DNA of 64,000 nt from CADEED01 sp964444835. GTDB taxonomy: Bacteria > Pseudomonadota > Gammaproteobacteria > Steroidobacterales > Steroidobacteraceae. The notes beneath the pieces are model-generated. The model did not search any database, was not told where the DNA came from, and saw only the letters and a program-made list of their open reading frames with translations. A program made the translations under genes and the position numbers. The stretch covers positions 1 to 64,000 of the forward strand of contig CAYUIT010000013.1 in the NCBI GenBank assembly GCA_964444835.1, written 5' to 3'. Shown in pieces: positions 15,635-24,071 of the stretch (positions within the stretch are counted from its first letter, which is position 1; every line of letters starts with the position of its first letter).

Positions 15635-18037
15635 ATGGCGAACGTTGCGAACGCACGTGTGTGCGGCCGGTTCCTATTGCGTGAAAAGATCGGCGCCGGT
15701 GGGTTCGGTGAGGTCTGGCGTGCGTACGATGAAGTGCGCGAGACCGACATTGCACTGAAGATCCTGTACCCGCAGCTCTTGCGCTCCGAGCCTGCATGGC
15801 GCGCGCTTGAGCGCGAGTTCACGCTCGCTTCGCGCCTCAATCACCCGGGCGTGCTGCGCGTGTACGAGCCGTTGCGCGACGAGTTTCACGCCGTGCTACC
15901 GATGAGCTTTGCGGCGGGCGGCGACCTACGTCGCCTGCGCGGGCAGCCGTACACCAAGATCGTGCCGATCTTGATTGAAGTGGCTCGCGCGCTCGAGCAT
16001 GCGCACGCCCGCGGCGTGATCCATCGCGATCTCAAGTCGGGCAACGTGTTGCTCGACGCGAGCAATCGCGCGTTGCTCGCCGATTTCGGTGCGGCTGCAC
16101 CGACGGGCAATGGCGTGGGTATTGCGCCAGGCTCGCCGTTTACAACGAGCCCGCAGCAGTTGGCGGGCGAGCCGCCCGCGCAAGCCGACGACATCTATGG
16201 ACTCGGTGCGCTTGCTTACGAGTTGTTATCCGGCGCGCCGCCGTTCTACCCAAATTTCGATTTGGAGCGCGTACGTACCGAGGCCGTGCCACCGCTCGTA
16301 TCGCCCCATCCGGTGCCGCCGCGTTTTGAGCAGCTGATCTTTCGGATGCTGGCGAAGCTGCCCGCAGATCGGCCGACCACGATGCACGATGTCGCGCAGG
16401 AATTGCAGGCCGTCCTACACGACACGTTGACATTCGCGTCGCAAGCGATGCCGAACGATGACGATGATGATGCCGATTATGAGGTCGAGGTTGACGAGAT
16501 CCTCGTCGCGACACCGATCGTTGCGCAAGAGCCGCCGCCAGCGCTAGCCGACGGTGCCGAGCTTCCGCCAATCGATCTCAAAGAGCTCGATTCGATAGCC
16601 GATAAACCGGTACCGCGGATTGCGGAGATCGAAGTGGCACAAGCGGCGAAGCCGCGACGCCTCGGATTGTGGTTGGCGATCGGCGCACTGCTGGTGGCTG
16701 GCGCAGCGGTGTTCGTGTTTTTACCGCAGATGGCAAAGGCTCCCGCCACGGTCGAAGCGCCAGCCGCGACGGCACCGAGCGGGCCGAGTGCGGAGGAGAC
16801 GGCAGCGTTTCGCGAGCGCTTCGCACAACTCACGAGCGAGAATGAGACGCTTGGCAAGCGCCTGGCTGCGCTCGACGAACGTGCGGCCGCGCAATGGGGC
16901 GGTGCTGCATTTGCGAGTGTGAAGGCGCGCGCGGCGGATGCCGCAGCCGCGCTGTCGCGCGACGACCTCAACGCAGCCAAGCGCGCCATCGACGATGCCT
17001 TGAAGCAAGTGGCGGCGCTCGAGGCCGAGGCACCGAAAGCATTGGAAGCGCAGCTCGCGGAAGGCGAGCGCGCGTTGGCGGCGGCCGACGTCGCAGTCGC
17101 TCAGCAGGCTTTCGACACAGCGCAGCGGATCAGCCCGACGAATTCACGTGCCAAAGATGGGCTCGCGCAGCTCGAGAAGCTGAACGCCGTCGCGCCGTTG
17201 TTAGCACAAGCGGAGACGGCAGCCAGTGCCGGTGATGCCGCGGAGGCCAAGCGCTTGTTCGAGGCCGTCCTGCAGCAGTCGCCAGGCAATGCCGCGGCGC
17301 GCGCCGGTCTCGCAAAACTGCAGGCTGCAGCCGGCGCGGACGCGTTTTCGCGTGCGATGGGCGAAGGAATTGCGGCGCTGGATGCCGGCCGTGTAGTCGA
17401 AGCGCGTGCAGCATTTGAACGGGCGCGCGCGATTCGTCCCGCTGATCCGCAGATTGCCAACGCATTTGCGCGCCTCGATGCCGCCCAACGCAGTGGCTCG
17501 GACCTCGAGCTCGAGCAGCGCGCGAAGCGTTTCGTCGCTGAAGAGCGCTGGACCGAAGCGTTAGCCATCTACGATCAGGCACTCGCGCGCGACCCTTCCC
17601 TCGTATTCGCGCAGCAGGGGCGCGCTTTGGCGATGCCACGCGCCGATTTATCGCGGCGCTTGCAGGCTCTGATCGAGCGGCCGGATCGACTCGGCACCGA
17701 CACGGTGCGCACCGAGGCCGAGCGGTTGTTAGCGCGCGCTCGCGGTCTTGCAGATCGTGGCCCGGTGCTGCGCTCGCAGATTGCGCGGCTCGAAATGCTG
17801 TTGCCCGAGTTCGATCGTCCCGTGCGCTTGGCGCTCGAATCGGACAACGCCACGGAAGTGTCCATCCAGCGCGTCGGCTATTTCGGGGCGTTCGAGCGCC
17901 GCGAGGTGGAACTGAAGCCGGGGCAATACACGATCATTGGCAAGCGTGCGGGCTTCCGCGATGTGCGCCGCGAGTTCACGGTGGTACCGGGGAACAATCC
18001 CCAAACCATCGTGGTCCGATGTGTCGAGCCCATCTGA
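15635..18037 (+). CDS. Transmembrane Ser/Thr protein kinase with TPR-like and PEGA-like periplasmic part
   Basis: An 800-residue Hanks-type kinase with all key residues: GAGGFGEVW loop (20-28), K42 in ALKIL, HRDLKSGN (130-137) and DFG (150-152). After the kinase domain there is an acidic linker (DDDDDADYEVEVDE), a membrane segment near 343-362, then a long helical part (about 380-690) with TPR-like Ala-rich repeats and coiled coil. The C-terminus (GYFGAFERREVELKPGQYTIIGKRAGF) resembles a PEGA beta unit. The kinase should thus be cytoplasmic and the repeats periplasmic. Likely targets are partners with FHA domains in the next genes. It is cotranscribed with the following gene (7-base gap). Confidence 0.92.
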   Translation: MANVANARVCGRFLLREKIGAGGFGEVWRAYDEVRETDIALKILYPQLLRSEPAWRALEREFTLASRLNHPGVLRVYEPLRDEFHAVLPMSFAAGGDLRRLRGQPYTKIVPILIEVARALEHAHARGVIHRDLKSGNVLLDASNRALLADFGAAAPTGNGVGIAPGSPFTTSPQQLAGEPPAQADDIYGLGALAYELLSGAPPFYPNFDLERVRTEAVPPLVSPHPVPPRFEQLIFRMLAKLPADRPTTMHDVAQELQAVLHDTLTFASQAMPNDDDDDADYEVEVDEILVATPIVAQEPPPALADGAELPPIDLKELDSIADKPVPRIAEIEVAQAAKPRRLGLWLAIGALLVAGAAVFVFLPQMAKAPATVEAPAATAPSGPSAEETAAFRERFAQLTSENETLGKRLAALDERAAAQWGGAAFASVKARAADAAAALSRDDLNAAKRAIDDALKQVAALEAEAPKALEAQLAEGERALAAADVAVAQQAFDTAQRISPTNSRAKDGLAQLEKLNAVAPLLAQAETAASAGDAAEAKRLFEAVLQQSPGNAAARAGLAKLQAAAGADAFSRAMGEGIAALDAGRVVEARAAFERARAIRPADPQIANAFARLDAAQRSGSDLELEQRAKRFVAEERWTEALAIYDQALARDPSLVFAQQGRALAMPRADLSRRLQALIERPDRLGTDTVRTEAERLLARARGLADRGPVLRSQIARLEMLLPEFDRPVRLALESDNATEVSIQRVGYFGAFERREVELKPGQYTIIGKRAGFRDVRREFTVVPGNNPQTIVVRCVEPI

Positions 18038-18044
18038 AAGCCCC

Positions 18045-20459
18045 ATGAACACGGACGCCACCGACAACGCGCGCTTCGTCATCCAACGCCCGGATGGCGA
18101 GCATGTCGTGGCGACGCGGGTGGCGCTGTCGGCGAGCGGTGCGGCGGTTGCGAGCGACGACGCTACGGCTGTTTGCGAACTGCTGCATCGCGAAGGGGCT
18201 GTGGTACTCGATCCGCGCGGTGTGCCGCTGCGAGTCAACGGTCAGCGTATCGATGGCGAGCGCTCGTTGCACCTACACGATAGTTTCCGCCTCGCGAGTG
18301 CCGACGTGGTGCTGGATCGGTTCGATGCTGCCGGCGCGCATTTGTCGGTGTATCCGCTCGATGGCAACGAAACGCCGAGCGTCGAGCTAACCAGCGTCGT
18401 CGAGTTGTTAGGTGCGCCGGACGATGCCGTAGTGCAGCCGACGGCAGGTTTGCGCTTCGATGCGGCGCGAAGCAAGGCAGCGCCGAAAGGGCCGCGCATT
18501 TTTTGGCGCACAGCGGCGGTGTTGGCCGGCCTTGCGCTGATCGCAGGCTTGCTGGCGTTGACGCGGCTCGAACGAGTCGAGGTCGTACTGTCACCGGACG
18601 ATGCACACGTGCGCACACCCGGCTCATGGTTCTCGTGGCATTCCGCGGCGAGCCTGTTCGTGTTTCCCGGTCAGCACGCGCTACGCGCTGAGCGGCAAGG
18701 CTATGAAGCCGCCACCGCCACGGTCTCCGTCGAACGCGGCAAGCCGGCGCGTGTCGAGCTGCGCCTCGCGAAGTTGCCGGGCCGCGTGAAGTTCGAGACC
18801 GGCGACATCGTGGCGAGTGTGAGTGTCGATGGCGTGCCAGCCGGTCAAGCGCCGGGTGAATTGGCGATTCCGGCAGGTCAGCGCACGGTGACGTTACGCG
18901 CGCCGCGGTATCTCGACCAAGTGCTGCGGCTCGATGTCGTCGGCATGGGCGAGCAACAACTCGTCGAAGTGAAGATGCAGCCGTCGTTCGGGATCGTGAA
19001 CGTGCAGAGCGTACCTGCGGGCGCGACGATTGCGGTCGACGGGGAAGTGCGGGGTGTGACGCCTTCGAGCGTTGAGATGCAGGCCGGCGTGCGACGCGTC
19101 GCGATCGAAGCGGCTGGCATGCGACCGTGGCAGTCCACACTCGTCGTCAAGGCGGGCGAAGAATCGACGCTCGGCCCCATCGAGTTGGGCGCTGCGGATG
19201 CGCGCGTCACGGTGCGGTCCGTGCCGAGCGGTGCCGACGTCACGGTCGGCGGCGCTTATCGCGGCAAGACGCCCCTAACAACTGAACTCGCACCCGGCAT
19301 GGAGCACACGATTGCCTTGTCATTGGCGGGCTATGACAGCGCGCGGCGCGCTGTATTTGCCGAAGCCGATGGCCGGCCGACGATCGACGTACGCTTGGTG
19401 CCGCAACTCGTCAACGTGAAGGTCGCCGGCACACCGGCCGATGCCGAGATCTGGTTGGACGGCGTGCAGCGCGGCACCGCGCCGAGCGAACTCAAGCTGC
19501 CCGCAACGCGCTATCGCCTCGAGGTGCGCAAGAGCGGCTTCGAGCCATTCGCGACCGAACTCACGTTGGCGCCGGGCCTCGAGCGCGTGGTCGAGTACAA
19601 GCTGGTCGATCCGAAGGACATCGCGGGCAATGCGGCGCGCCGCATCGAAACCAAATCGGGCATCGAATTGCGCCTCGTTCGCGGCGGCGAATTTCGCATG
19701 GGCAGCGATCGGCGTGAGCAGGGGCGCCGGCCCAACGAGGCATCGCGGCGCGTGACGTTGGCCCGTCCTTACTACTTGGGTGCGACCGAGGTCACGAACG
19801 CGCAATTCCGTCAGTTTCGGCCGCTGCACAATTCCGGTTTCGTCGGCCAGCGCACGATCGATCTCGACACACAACCCGTCACGAAGGTTTCTTGGGCCGA
19901 CGCAGTCGAGTTCTGCAATTGGCTGTCGCAACAGGAAGGACTGACGCCAGCCTATGAAAAGAACGGCGAGAACTGGGTGTTGAAGACGCCCGTCGGCAAC
20001 GGCTTTCGATTGCCGACCGAAGCGGAATGGGAATTCGCAGCGCGGCTCGATCGTGAGGGTCGCGCGCGTCGCTACGCGTGGGGCGATTCGTTGCCCGTTC
20101 CACCAACGAGCGGGAACTTCGCAGGCGCGGAAGCACTCGACATCGTAGGCGTCGCGCTCGATGGCTATCGCGACGACGAATTGGCCGTGGCGAAAGTGCG
20201 TGCTTTCCCGGCGAACGCGCTCGGCTTGCACGATATGGCGGGTAACGTGTCGGAATGGGTGAACGATTGGTATTCGTCGTTCGCGCCGAGCGACACCGCA
20301 ACGGATCCATTCGGCCCTGCCGAGGGCAAGTTGCGCGGCATCCGCGGCTCGAACTGGCGCTCGGCGAATGTTGCGGAACTGCGCTTCGCGTGGCGCGATT
20401 CGGCGAAGGATCCCACCGATTTCATTGGCTTTCGCGTCGCGCGCTATGTCGCGCCTTGA
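18045..20459 (+). CDS. FHA-like / transmembrane / PEGA repeats / SUMF1-fold protein
   Basis: An 804-residue protein starting at the ATG at 18045, 7 bases after the kinase stop. Residues about 8-95 look like a divergent FHA fold (late LRVNGQRIDGERSLHLHD). A membrane segment lies at about 152-172. Then come about five PEGA-type beta repeats (for example VNVQSVPAGATIAVDGEVRG and VTVRSVPSGADVTVGGAYRG). The C-terminal 260 residues are a SUMF1/FGE-sulfatase fold: EFRMGSD, GATEVTNAQFRQF, RLPTEAEWEFAAR, DMAGNVSEWVNDW and the final GIRGSNWRS. The catalytic Cys pair of formylglycine-generating enzymes is absent (Ser in the late motif), so a binding role is more likely. The topology puts FHA inside and PEGA/SUMF1 in the periplasm. 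Confidence 0.88.
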   Translation: MNTDATDNARFVIQRPDGEHVVATRVALSASGAAVASDDATAVCELLHREGAVVLDPRGVPLRVNGQRIDGERSLHLHDSFRLASADVVLDRFDAAGAHLSVYPLDGNETPSVELTSVVELLGAPDDAVVQPTAGLRFDAARSKAAPKGPRIFWRTAAVLAGLALIAGLLALTRLERVEVVLSPDDAHVRTPGSWFSWHSAASLFVFPGQHALRAERQGYEAATATVSVERGKPARVELRLAKLPGRVKFETGDIVASVSVDGVPAGQAPGELAIPAGQRTVTLRAPRYLDQVLRLDVVGMGEQQLVEVKMQPSFGIVNVQSVPAGATIAVDGEVRGVTPSSVEMQAGVRRVAIEAAGMRPWQSTLVVKAGEESTLGPIELGAADARVTVRSVPSGADVTVGGAYRGKTPLTTELAPGMEHTIALSLAGYDSARRAVFAEADGRPTIDVRLVPQLVNVKVAGTPADAEIWLDGVQRGTAPSELKLPATRYRLEVRKSGFEPFATELTLAPGLERVVEYKLVDPKDIAGNAARRIETKSGIELRLVRGGEFRMGSDRREQGRRPNEASRRVTLARPYYLGATEVTNAQFRQFRPLHNSGFVGQRTIDLDTQPVTKVSWADAVEFCNWLSQQEGLTPAYEKNGENWVLKTPVGNGFRLPTEAEWEFAARLDREGRARRYAWGDSLPVPPTSGNFAGAEALDIVGVALDGYRDDELAVAKVRAFPANALGLHDMAGNVSEWVNDWYSSFAPSDTATDPFGPAEGKLRGIRGSNWRSANVAELRFAWRDSAKDPTDFIGFRVARYVAP

Positions 20460-20474
20460 AATAAGGAGACTGCG

Positions 20475-20762
20475 ATGCAGAACACGTGGCGAATGATCGT
20501 GATCACGACGCTGCTGTCGTTGCTCGCGGTCGGCGCGAGTTATGCGGCGCTCAATGCGGGAGGGCAAGAGCCACCCGTCGCCGAGCCGACCTCGACGCCG
20601 GCGAGCGAAACCACCGCGACGCCGGGCGAGATCAGCGACGCCGAAGCCGGTGTCGATCCCAACGACGACGGCGAAGGTGCGATCCCTAACAAAGGGCCCG
20701 AGTTGCCACCCGATCTGCGTTTCAATGCCGACGACACCTTTAGTTTTCCGGTGGACATATGA
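20475..20762 (+). CDS. Small membrane-anchored or secreted protein of the cluster
   Basis: A 95-residue protein with one hydrophobic N-terminal segment (MIVITTLLSLLAVGASYAAL, about 7-26) followed by a Thr/Ser/Pro/Glu/Asp-rich, probably disordered tail. The tail has several Thr in TP or TxxE contexts, which are plausible sites for a Thr kinase if they face the cytoplasm, though the signal-like N-terminus predicts periplasm. A purine-rich ribosome site (AAGGAG) lies before the ATG. Its end overlaps the start of the channel-like gene by 4 bases. No family is known to me. Confidence 0.65.
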   Translation: MQNTWRMIVITTLLSLLAVGASYAALNAGGQEPPVAEPTSTPASETTATPGEISDAEAGVDPNDDGEGAIPNKGPELPPDLRFNADDTFSFPVDI

Positions 20763-21601
20763 ACGATTCCGCGACAGCCGCTCGCAGTGCGCAAGCGCTC
20801 CATACCGCTCGCCGGTATCCAAACGAATTCTTCTTTAGCGTTTTTGCGCTGATCCTCATCACGATCATCGTGCACGCGATCTTCGTGCTGCACGTGCGCC
20901 CGACAGCGCAAGCGATCATGGAGCGCGATCGTGCGGCGCAGATCAAGGATCCGAGTTATGTGAGCGAGCGCTCGTTCTACGTTCTCATCAAGGACTATGA
21001 GCAAGAGGCTGAGATCATTCTCATGCTGTGGGCCATGGCGATTCTCGCGTTCAAAGCACGGCAACAACGGATCGAGCGGCTCGCCCTCGATGCCGACATG
21101 CTGAAGTTGCCCGACGGCATGAAGATCTTGCCCGAGGATACGCGCGAATACTCGCGGCAACTCGAGGCGCTGCCGGCCGAGCAGCGCGACTTGTTAGTGC
21201 CACGCGCCTTGTTAGCGTCGCTGGGGCGCTTCGGTGCAACGCGCAACGTACAAGACGTCTCCACGGTCGCCCATGGAGTGTGCCAATCGGAAGCCGAGCG
21301 ACTCGATTCCGAACTGTCGATGTTGCGGTACATCGCCTGGGCCATTCCGGCGATCGGCTTCATCGGTACGGTCCGCGGTATCGGTGACGCGTTGTCGCAA
21401 GCGCACAAGGCCGTCGGCGGCGATATCTCGGGCGTCACGGAAGGCCTGGGCGTCGCATTCAACTCGACGCTGATCGCGCTGATCCTATCGATCTTGCTGA
21501 TGTTCTTGCTGCAAGCGCTGCAGCGCGCGCAAGAGCGGCTCGTGCTCGACACCGAGACGTACCTGGATCAGCGTTTGATTCGCAACATGCAGGTGCGCTG
21601 A
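20759..21601 (+). CDS. MotA/TolQ/ExbB-like proton-channel subunit
   Basis: The 280-residue protein has membrane segments near 24-45, 82-98, 190-208 and 233-252. The MotA_ExbB signature is clear in the last two: RYIAWAIPAIGFIGTVRGIG, then SGVTEGLGVAFNSTLIALIL, where family members have a Gly-rich TM3 and a small-residue TM4 lining the proton path. A cytoplasmic part lies between TM2 and TM3. In MotAB, TolQR and ExbBD such subunits form a pentamer around two copies of a single-pass partner with a key Asp. No classical ExbD, TolR or MotB gene follows; instead the two VWA proteins downstream carry a candidate partner segment. Confidence 0.88.
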   Translation: MNDSATAARSAQALHTARRYPNEFFFSVFALILITIIVHAIFVLHVRPTAQAIMERDRAAQIKDPSYVSERSFYVLIKDYEQEAEIILMLWAMAILAFKARQQRIERLALDADMLKLPDGMKILPEDTREYSRQLEALPAEQRDLLVPRALLASLGRFGATRNVQDVSTVAHGVCQSEAERLDSELSMLRYIAWAIPAIGFIGTVRGIGDALSQAHKAVGGDISGVTEGLGVAFNSTLIALILSILLMFLLQALQRAQERLVLDTETYLDQRLIRNMQVR

Positions 21602-21606
21602 GGATC

Positions 21607-22977
21607 ATGAACGTGCTCGGCCTCCAAGTCGGCGGTCGCTTCCTCGCGCTGGCAACGCCAGAGGGTGAGTTGCGCACGGTGCCGACCGCCGTCGCAATCG
21701 CGGGCGCGCCTGACGAAGTCGGCGTGCGCGCGCTGGCCCGAGCGCGCATCGCTCCCGATGAGATTGCGCTGTCGCACTGGAGCGAGCTCGCGGACGCCAA
21801 TCGAGCTGCAGACATCGCACGCTTGTGTGCCCGAGAGTTGCGAGTGTTGCTCGCGCCCGTGGCCGACGCCGCAGCGAGTCGCGTCGTGATTGCCGTCCCA
21901 GCCAGCTACGATATCGCCGCGATTTCGCGGCTGGCCGCGGTTGGGAATGCAGCCGGGCTCGGCAATGTTGCCTATGTCGATGCGCATGCCGCCACCGTGG
22001 CTGCGTCGCAGCTAACACAAGGCGCCATCGTTATCGAGGTCGGTTGGCAGCAAGTCGGTGCAGTAGCCGTCCCGGCGGGCGAGCGCTTCGTGCGCCGTCG
22101 CGCGCAGCTCGATGCAACGCGCGCACTCGACTACGTCTATCGACGCTGGATGGATGTCATCGCGGCGGCGATGGTCAAGCAGACACGCTTCGATCCGTTG
22201 CACGACCGTGCGAACGAGCAAGCCCTGTTCGACGCCTTGCCGTCGTTAGTGGCGCGCGCCACGCAAGAGGGCAGCGTGCGGGTCGAGTTGCCCGGTGCTG
22301 CGGCGGCCTACGCGACCGACATCTCGGCGCAGTGGCTCGAAGACGCCGCAACCCCGTTTTATCGCCAGCTCATCCGGATGGCGCTCGGGATGCAGGATGC
22401 AGCGGCGCCACTGCCGCTACTGCTGCCGGAATTCATGCGCGCTTGGCCAGGTTTTGCCGCGCGGGTATTGGCGAGTACCGATCAAGCGGTGCGCTGGGTG
22501 CCCGACGGCTTCGCTGCGCGCGCGGCACTGCAGCTTGCCGAAGCGCTCGAGCCCGGAGTCGCCACTTGGCGTGTGGCGGCGCTGCCGCCGGCGGATTGGC
22601 AGCGCCAGTTGTTAGTGGCGGCGGAGCTGCGCCCGCGGGCCGCACGCGCGGTGCCCATCACACACGCGCTGTTTGGCGGCGAATCGCTACGGCTCATGGA
22701 CGCGCCGCTCGTCATCGGGCGCGATCCCGGTGCCGGCGTGCTGGGGTTGCAGATCGGCGCCGATGTGGCGGGCGTATCGCGCCGCCATTGCTCGATCGTG
22801 CGCGAGGGCGCTCGTGCGAGCGTCATCGATCACAGCCGCCATGGCACGTGGCTCAACAATGCGCGCGTCGTCGAGCGCGCGCCGCTGCAGCCCGGCGATC
22901 GCTTGCGCGTGGGCTCGCCGGGTGTCGAGATCACGTTGATTTCTGCAGCAGCAGCCGATGGCGCGACGCAAGCGTAA
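21607..22977 (+). CDS. Degenerate Hsp70/actin-fold protein fused to an FHA domain
   Basis: A 456-residue cytoplasmic protein. The first 340 residues follow the Hsp70 ATPase layout: VVIAVPASYD near 95, then GNAAGLGNVAYVDAHAATVAAS (family: GxxAGL..INEPTAAA). The nucleotide loops are altered, however: the first phosphate loop reads GLQVGGRF and the second reads VIEVGWQQVGA instead of DLGGGT. There is no substrate-binding or lid part. Residues about 366-440 are a clear FHA domain: VIGRDPG, SRRHCSIV, HGTWLNN, then GDRLRVG. FHA domains bind phosphothreonine, so it may read the cluster kinase. It overlaps the first VWA gene by 20 bases. Confidence 0.85.
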   Translation: MNVLGLQVGGRFLALATPEGELRTVPTAVAIAGAPDEVGVRALARARIAPDEIALSHWSELADANRAADIARLCARELRVLLAPVADAAASRVVIAVPASYDIAAISRLAAVGNAAGLGNVAYVDAHAATVAASQLTQGAIVIEVGWQQVGAVAVPAGERFVRRRAQLDATRALDYVYRRWMDVIAAAMVKQTRFDPLHDRANEQALFDALPSLVARATQEGSVRVELPGAAAAYATDISAQWLEDAATPFYRQLIRMALGMQDAAAPLPLLLPEFMRAWPGFAARVLASTDQAVRWVPDGFAARAALQLAEALEPGVATWRVAALPPADWQRQLLVAAELRPRAARAVPITHALFGGESLRLMDAPLVIGRDPGAGVLGLQIGADVAGVSRRHCSIVREGARASVIDHSRHGTWLNNARVVERAPLQPGDRLRVGSPGVEITLISAAAADGATQA

Positions 22978-24061
22978 TACCGAGGTTTTCAGCCTCTCGT
23001 TCCTTGACTGCATTTGCTGCGGCTTCGGTGCCGTCGTGTTGTTTTACACGATCATCAGTGCGCAGAGCGGTATGGAGCGCGTGCGCCGCGTCGACGACAT
23101 CGCCTCCGAAGTGAACAAGCTCGAAGAGCAAGTGCTCGTCGGCACGAAGAATCTCGTCGTGCTGCGCAATACTCTTGAGCGCACCGAGAGTGACGCGGCG
23201 AGCGCTTCGAAGCGGGCCGCCGAGATCGTCTCCCAGCTCGCTGAGCGGCGCGATCAGGCGTCCGTTTACAGCCAAGATGCGCTCGCGCGCAAAGAGCGCG
23301 TCGAGAAGCTGATCGCTGACATCAAGCAAGTGGAAGAGGCTAACAAACGCCTCGAAGCAGCCGCGCTCGATCGCGCGCCACAGGGCGATCGGATCAAGGC
23401 ATTTCGCGGCAAAGGCGATCGGCGCTATCTCACGGGCTTGCAGCTCAAAGGCAAGCACGTGCTCGTGCTCATCGATACGTCGGCGAGCATGCTGAGCGAC
23501 GACATTGTCGAGGTGATCAAGATTGGCGCAGGCCCCGACGCCGCCAAGCAGGCGGCGCCAAAGTGGCGTCGCGCTGTCGACTCGGTCGAATGGCTCACGG
23601 CCCAGCTCCCACCCGGTAGTAAGTTCCAGGTGTATGGCTTCAACACAAAGGCAACACCGATCATTGCCGATACCGCGCGCGAGTGGCTCTCGTCGTCCGA
23701 CCCGAAGGTTCTCAATCAAGTCGTGCGCAATTTGCGTAGCAACACCGTACCGAGCGGTGGTACGAGCCTCATCAATGCGCTCACGGCGGCACGCTTGCTG
23801 TCACCGCAGCCCGATCAAGTCGTGCTACTCACCGACGGCCTGCCGACACAAGGCACCACGCCTCCCGCAATCGTCAAGTTCGTCAATGCGCGCGCACGCC
23901 AGAAACTGTTCGAGGAGGCCGTGAAGTCTTGGAACAACGACATCCGCATTGAGGTGTTGTTGTTCCCGATGAAGGGCGACAATCCGGCAGCGTGGCATTA
24001 CTGGCGCCTCGCGCGGCGCACGGGCGGCTCGTTCGTGTCGCCGTCCCAGGACTGGCCGTGA
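22958..24061 (+). CDS. Membrane-anchored VWA protein 1 with ExbD-like N-terminus
   Basis: A 367-residue protein. A basic start (MARRKRNTE) leads into VFSLSFLDCICCGFGAVV, a single membrane segment that begins with an Asp flanked by Cys. A coiled coil (about 40-130) follows, then a VWA domain (about 165-340) with the MIDAS motif LIDTSASM (Asp near 171) and later a TDGLPTQG Asp. The N-terminal layout (positive residues, Asp just inside the segment, then periplasmic part) matches ExbD/TolR/MotB proteins, whose Asp carries protons in complex with ExbB/TolQ/MotA. Here VWA takes the place of the peptidoglycan or TonB-binding domain. Metal-dependent protein binding in the periplasm is expected. Confidence 0.85.
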   Translation: MARRKRNTEVFSLSFLDCICCGFGAVVLFYTIISAQSGMERVRRVDDIASEVNKLEEQVLVGTKNLVVLRNTLERTESDAASASKRAAEIVSQLAERRDQASVYSQDALARKERVEKLIADIKQVEEANKRLEAAALDRAPQGDRIKAFRGKGDRRYLTGLQLKGKHVLVLIDTSASMLSDDIVEVIKIGAGPDAAKQAAPKWRRAVDSVEWLTAQLPPGSKFQVYGFNTKATPIIADTAREWLSSSDPKVLNQVVRNLRSNTVPSGGTSLINALTAARLLSPQPDQVVLLTDGLPTQGTTPPAIVKFVNARARQKLFEEAVKSWNNDIRIEVLLFPMKGDNPAAWHYWRLARRTGGSFVSPSQDWP

Positions 24062-24071
24062 GCGTGCGCCG

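Noticed and set aside
19680..20459. Formylglycine-generating enzyme (sulfatase activation)
   Set aside because: The domain has the fold marks but lacks the reactive Cys in the late RGSNWRS motif, and no sulfatase gene is nearby.
19320..20822. 500-codon open frame antisense to the PEGA/SUMF1 gene
   Set aside because: It lies opposite a gene with clear domains, is Arg/His-rich as expected for the reverse reading of GC-rich coding DNA, and has no domain or ribosome site.
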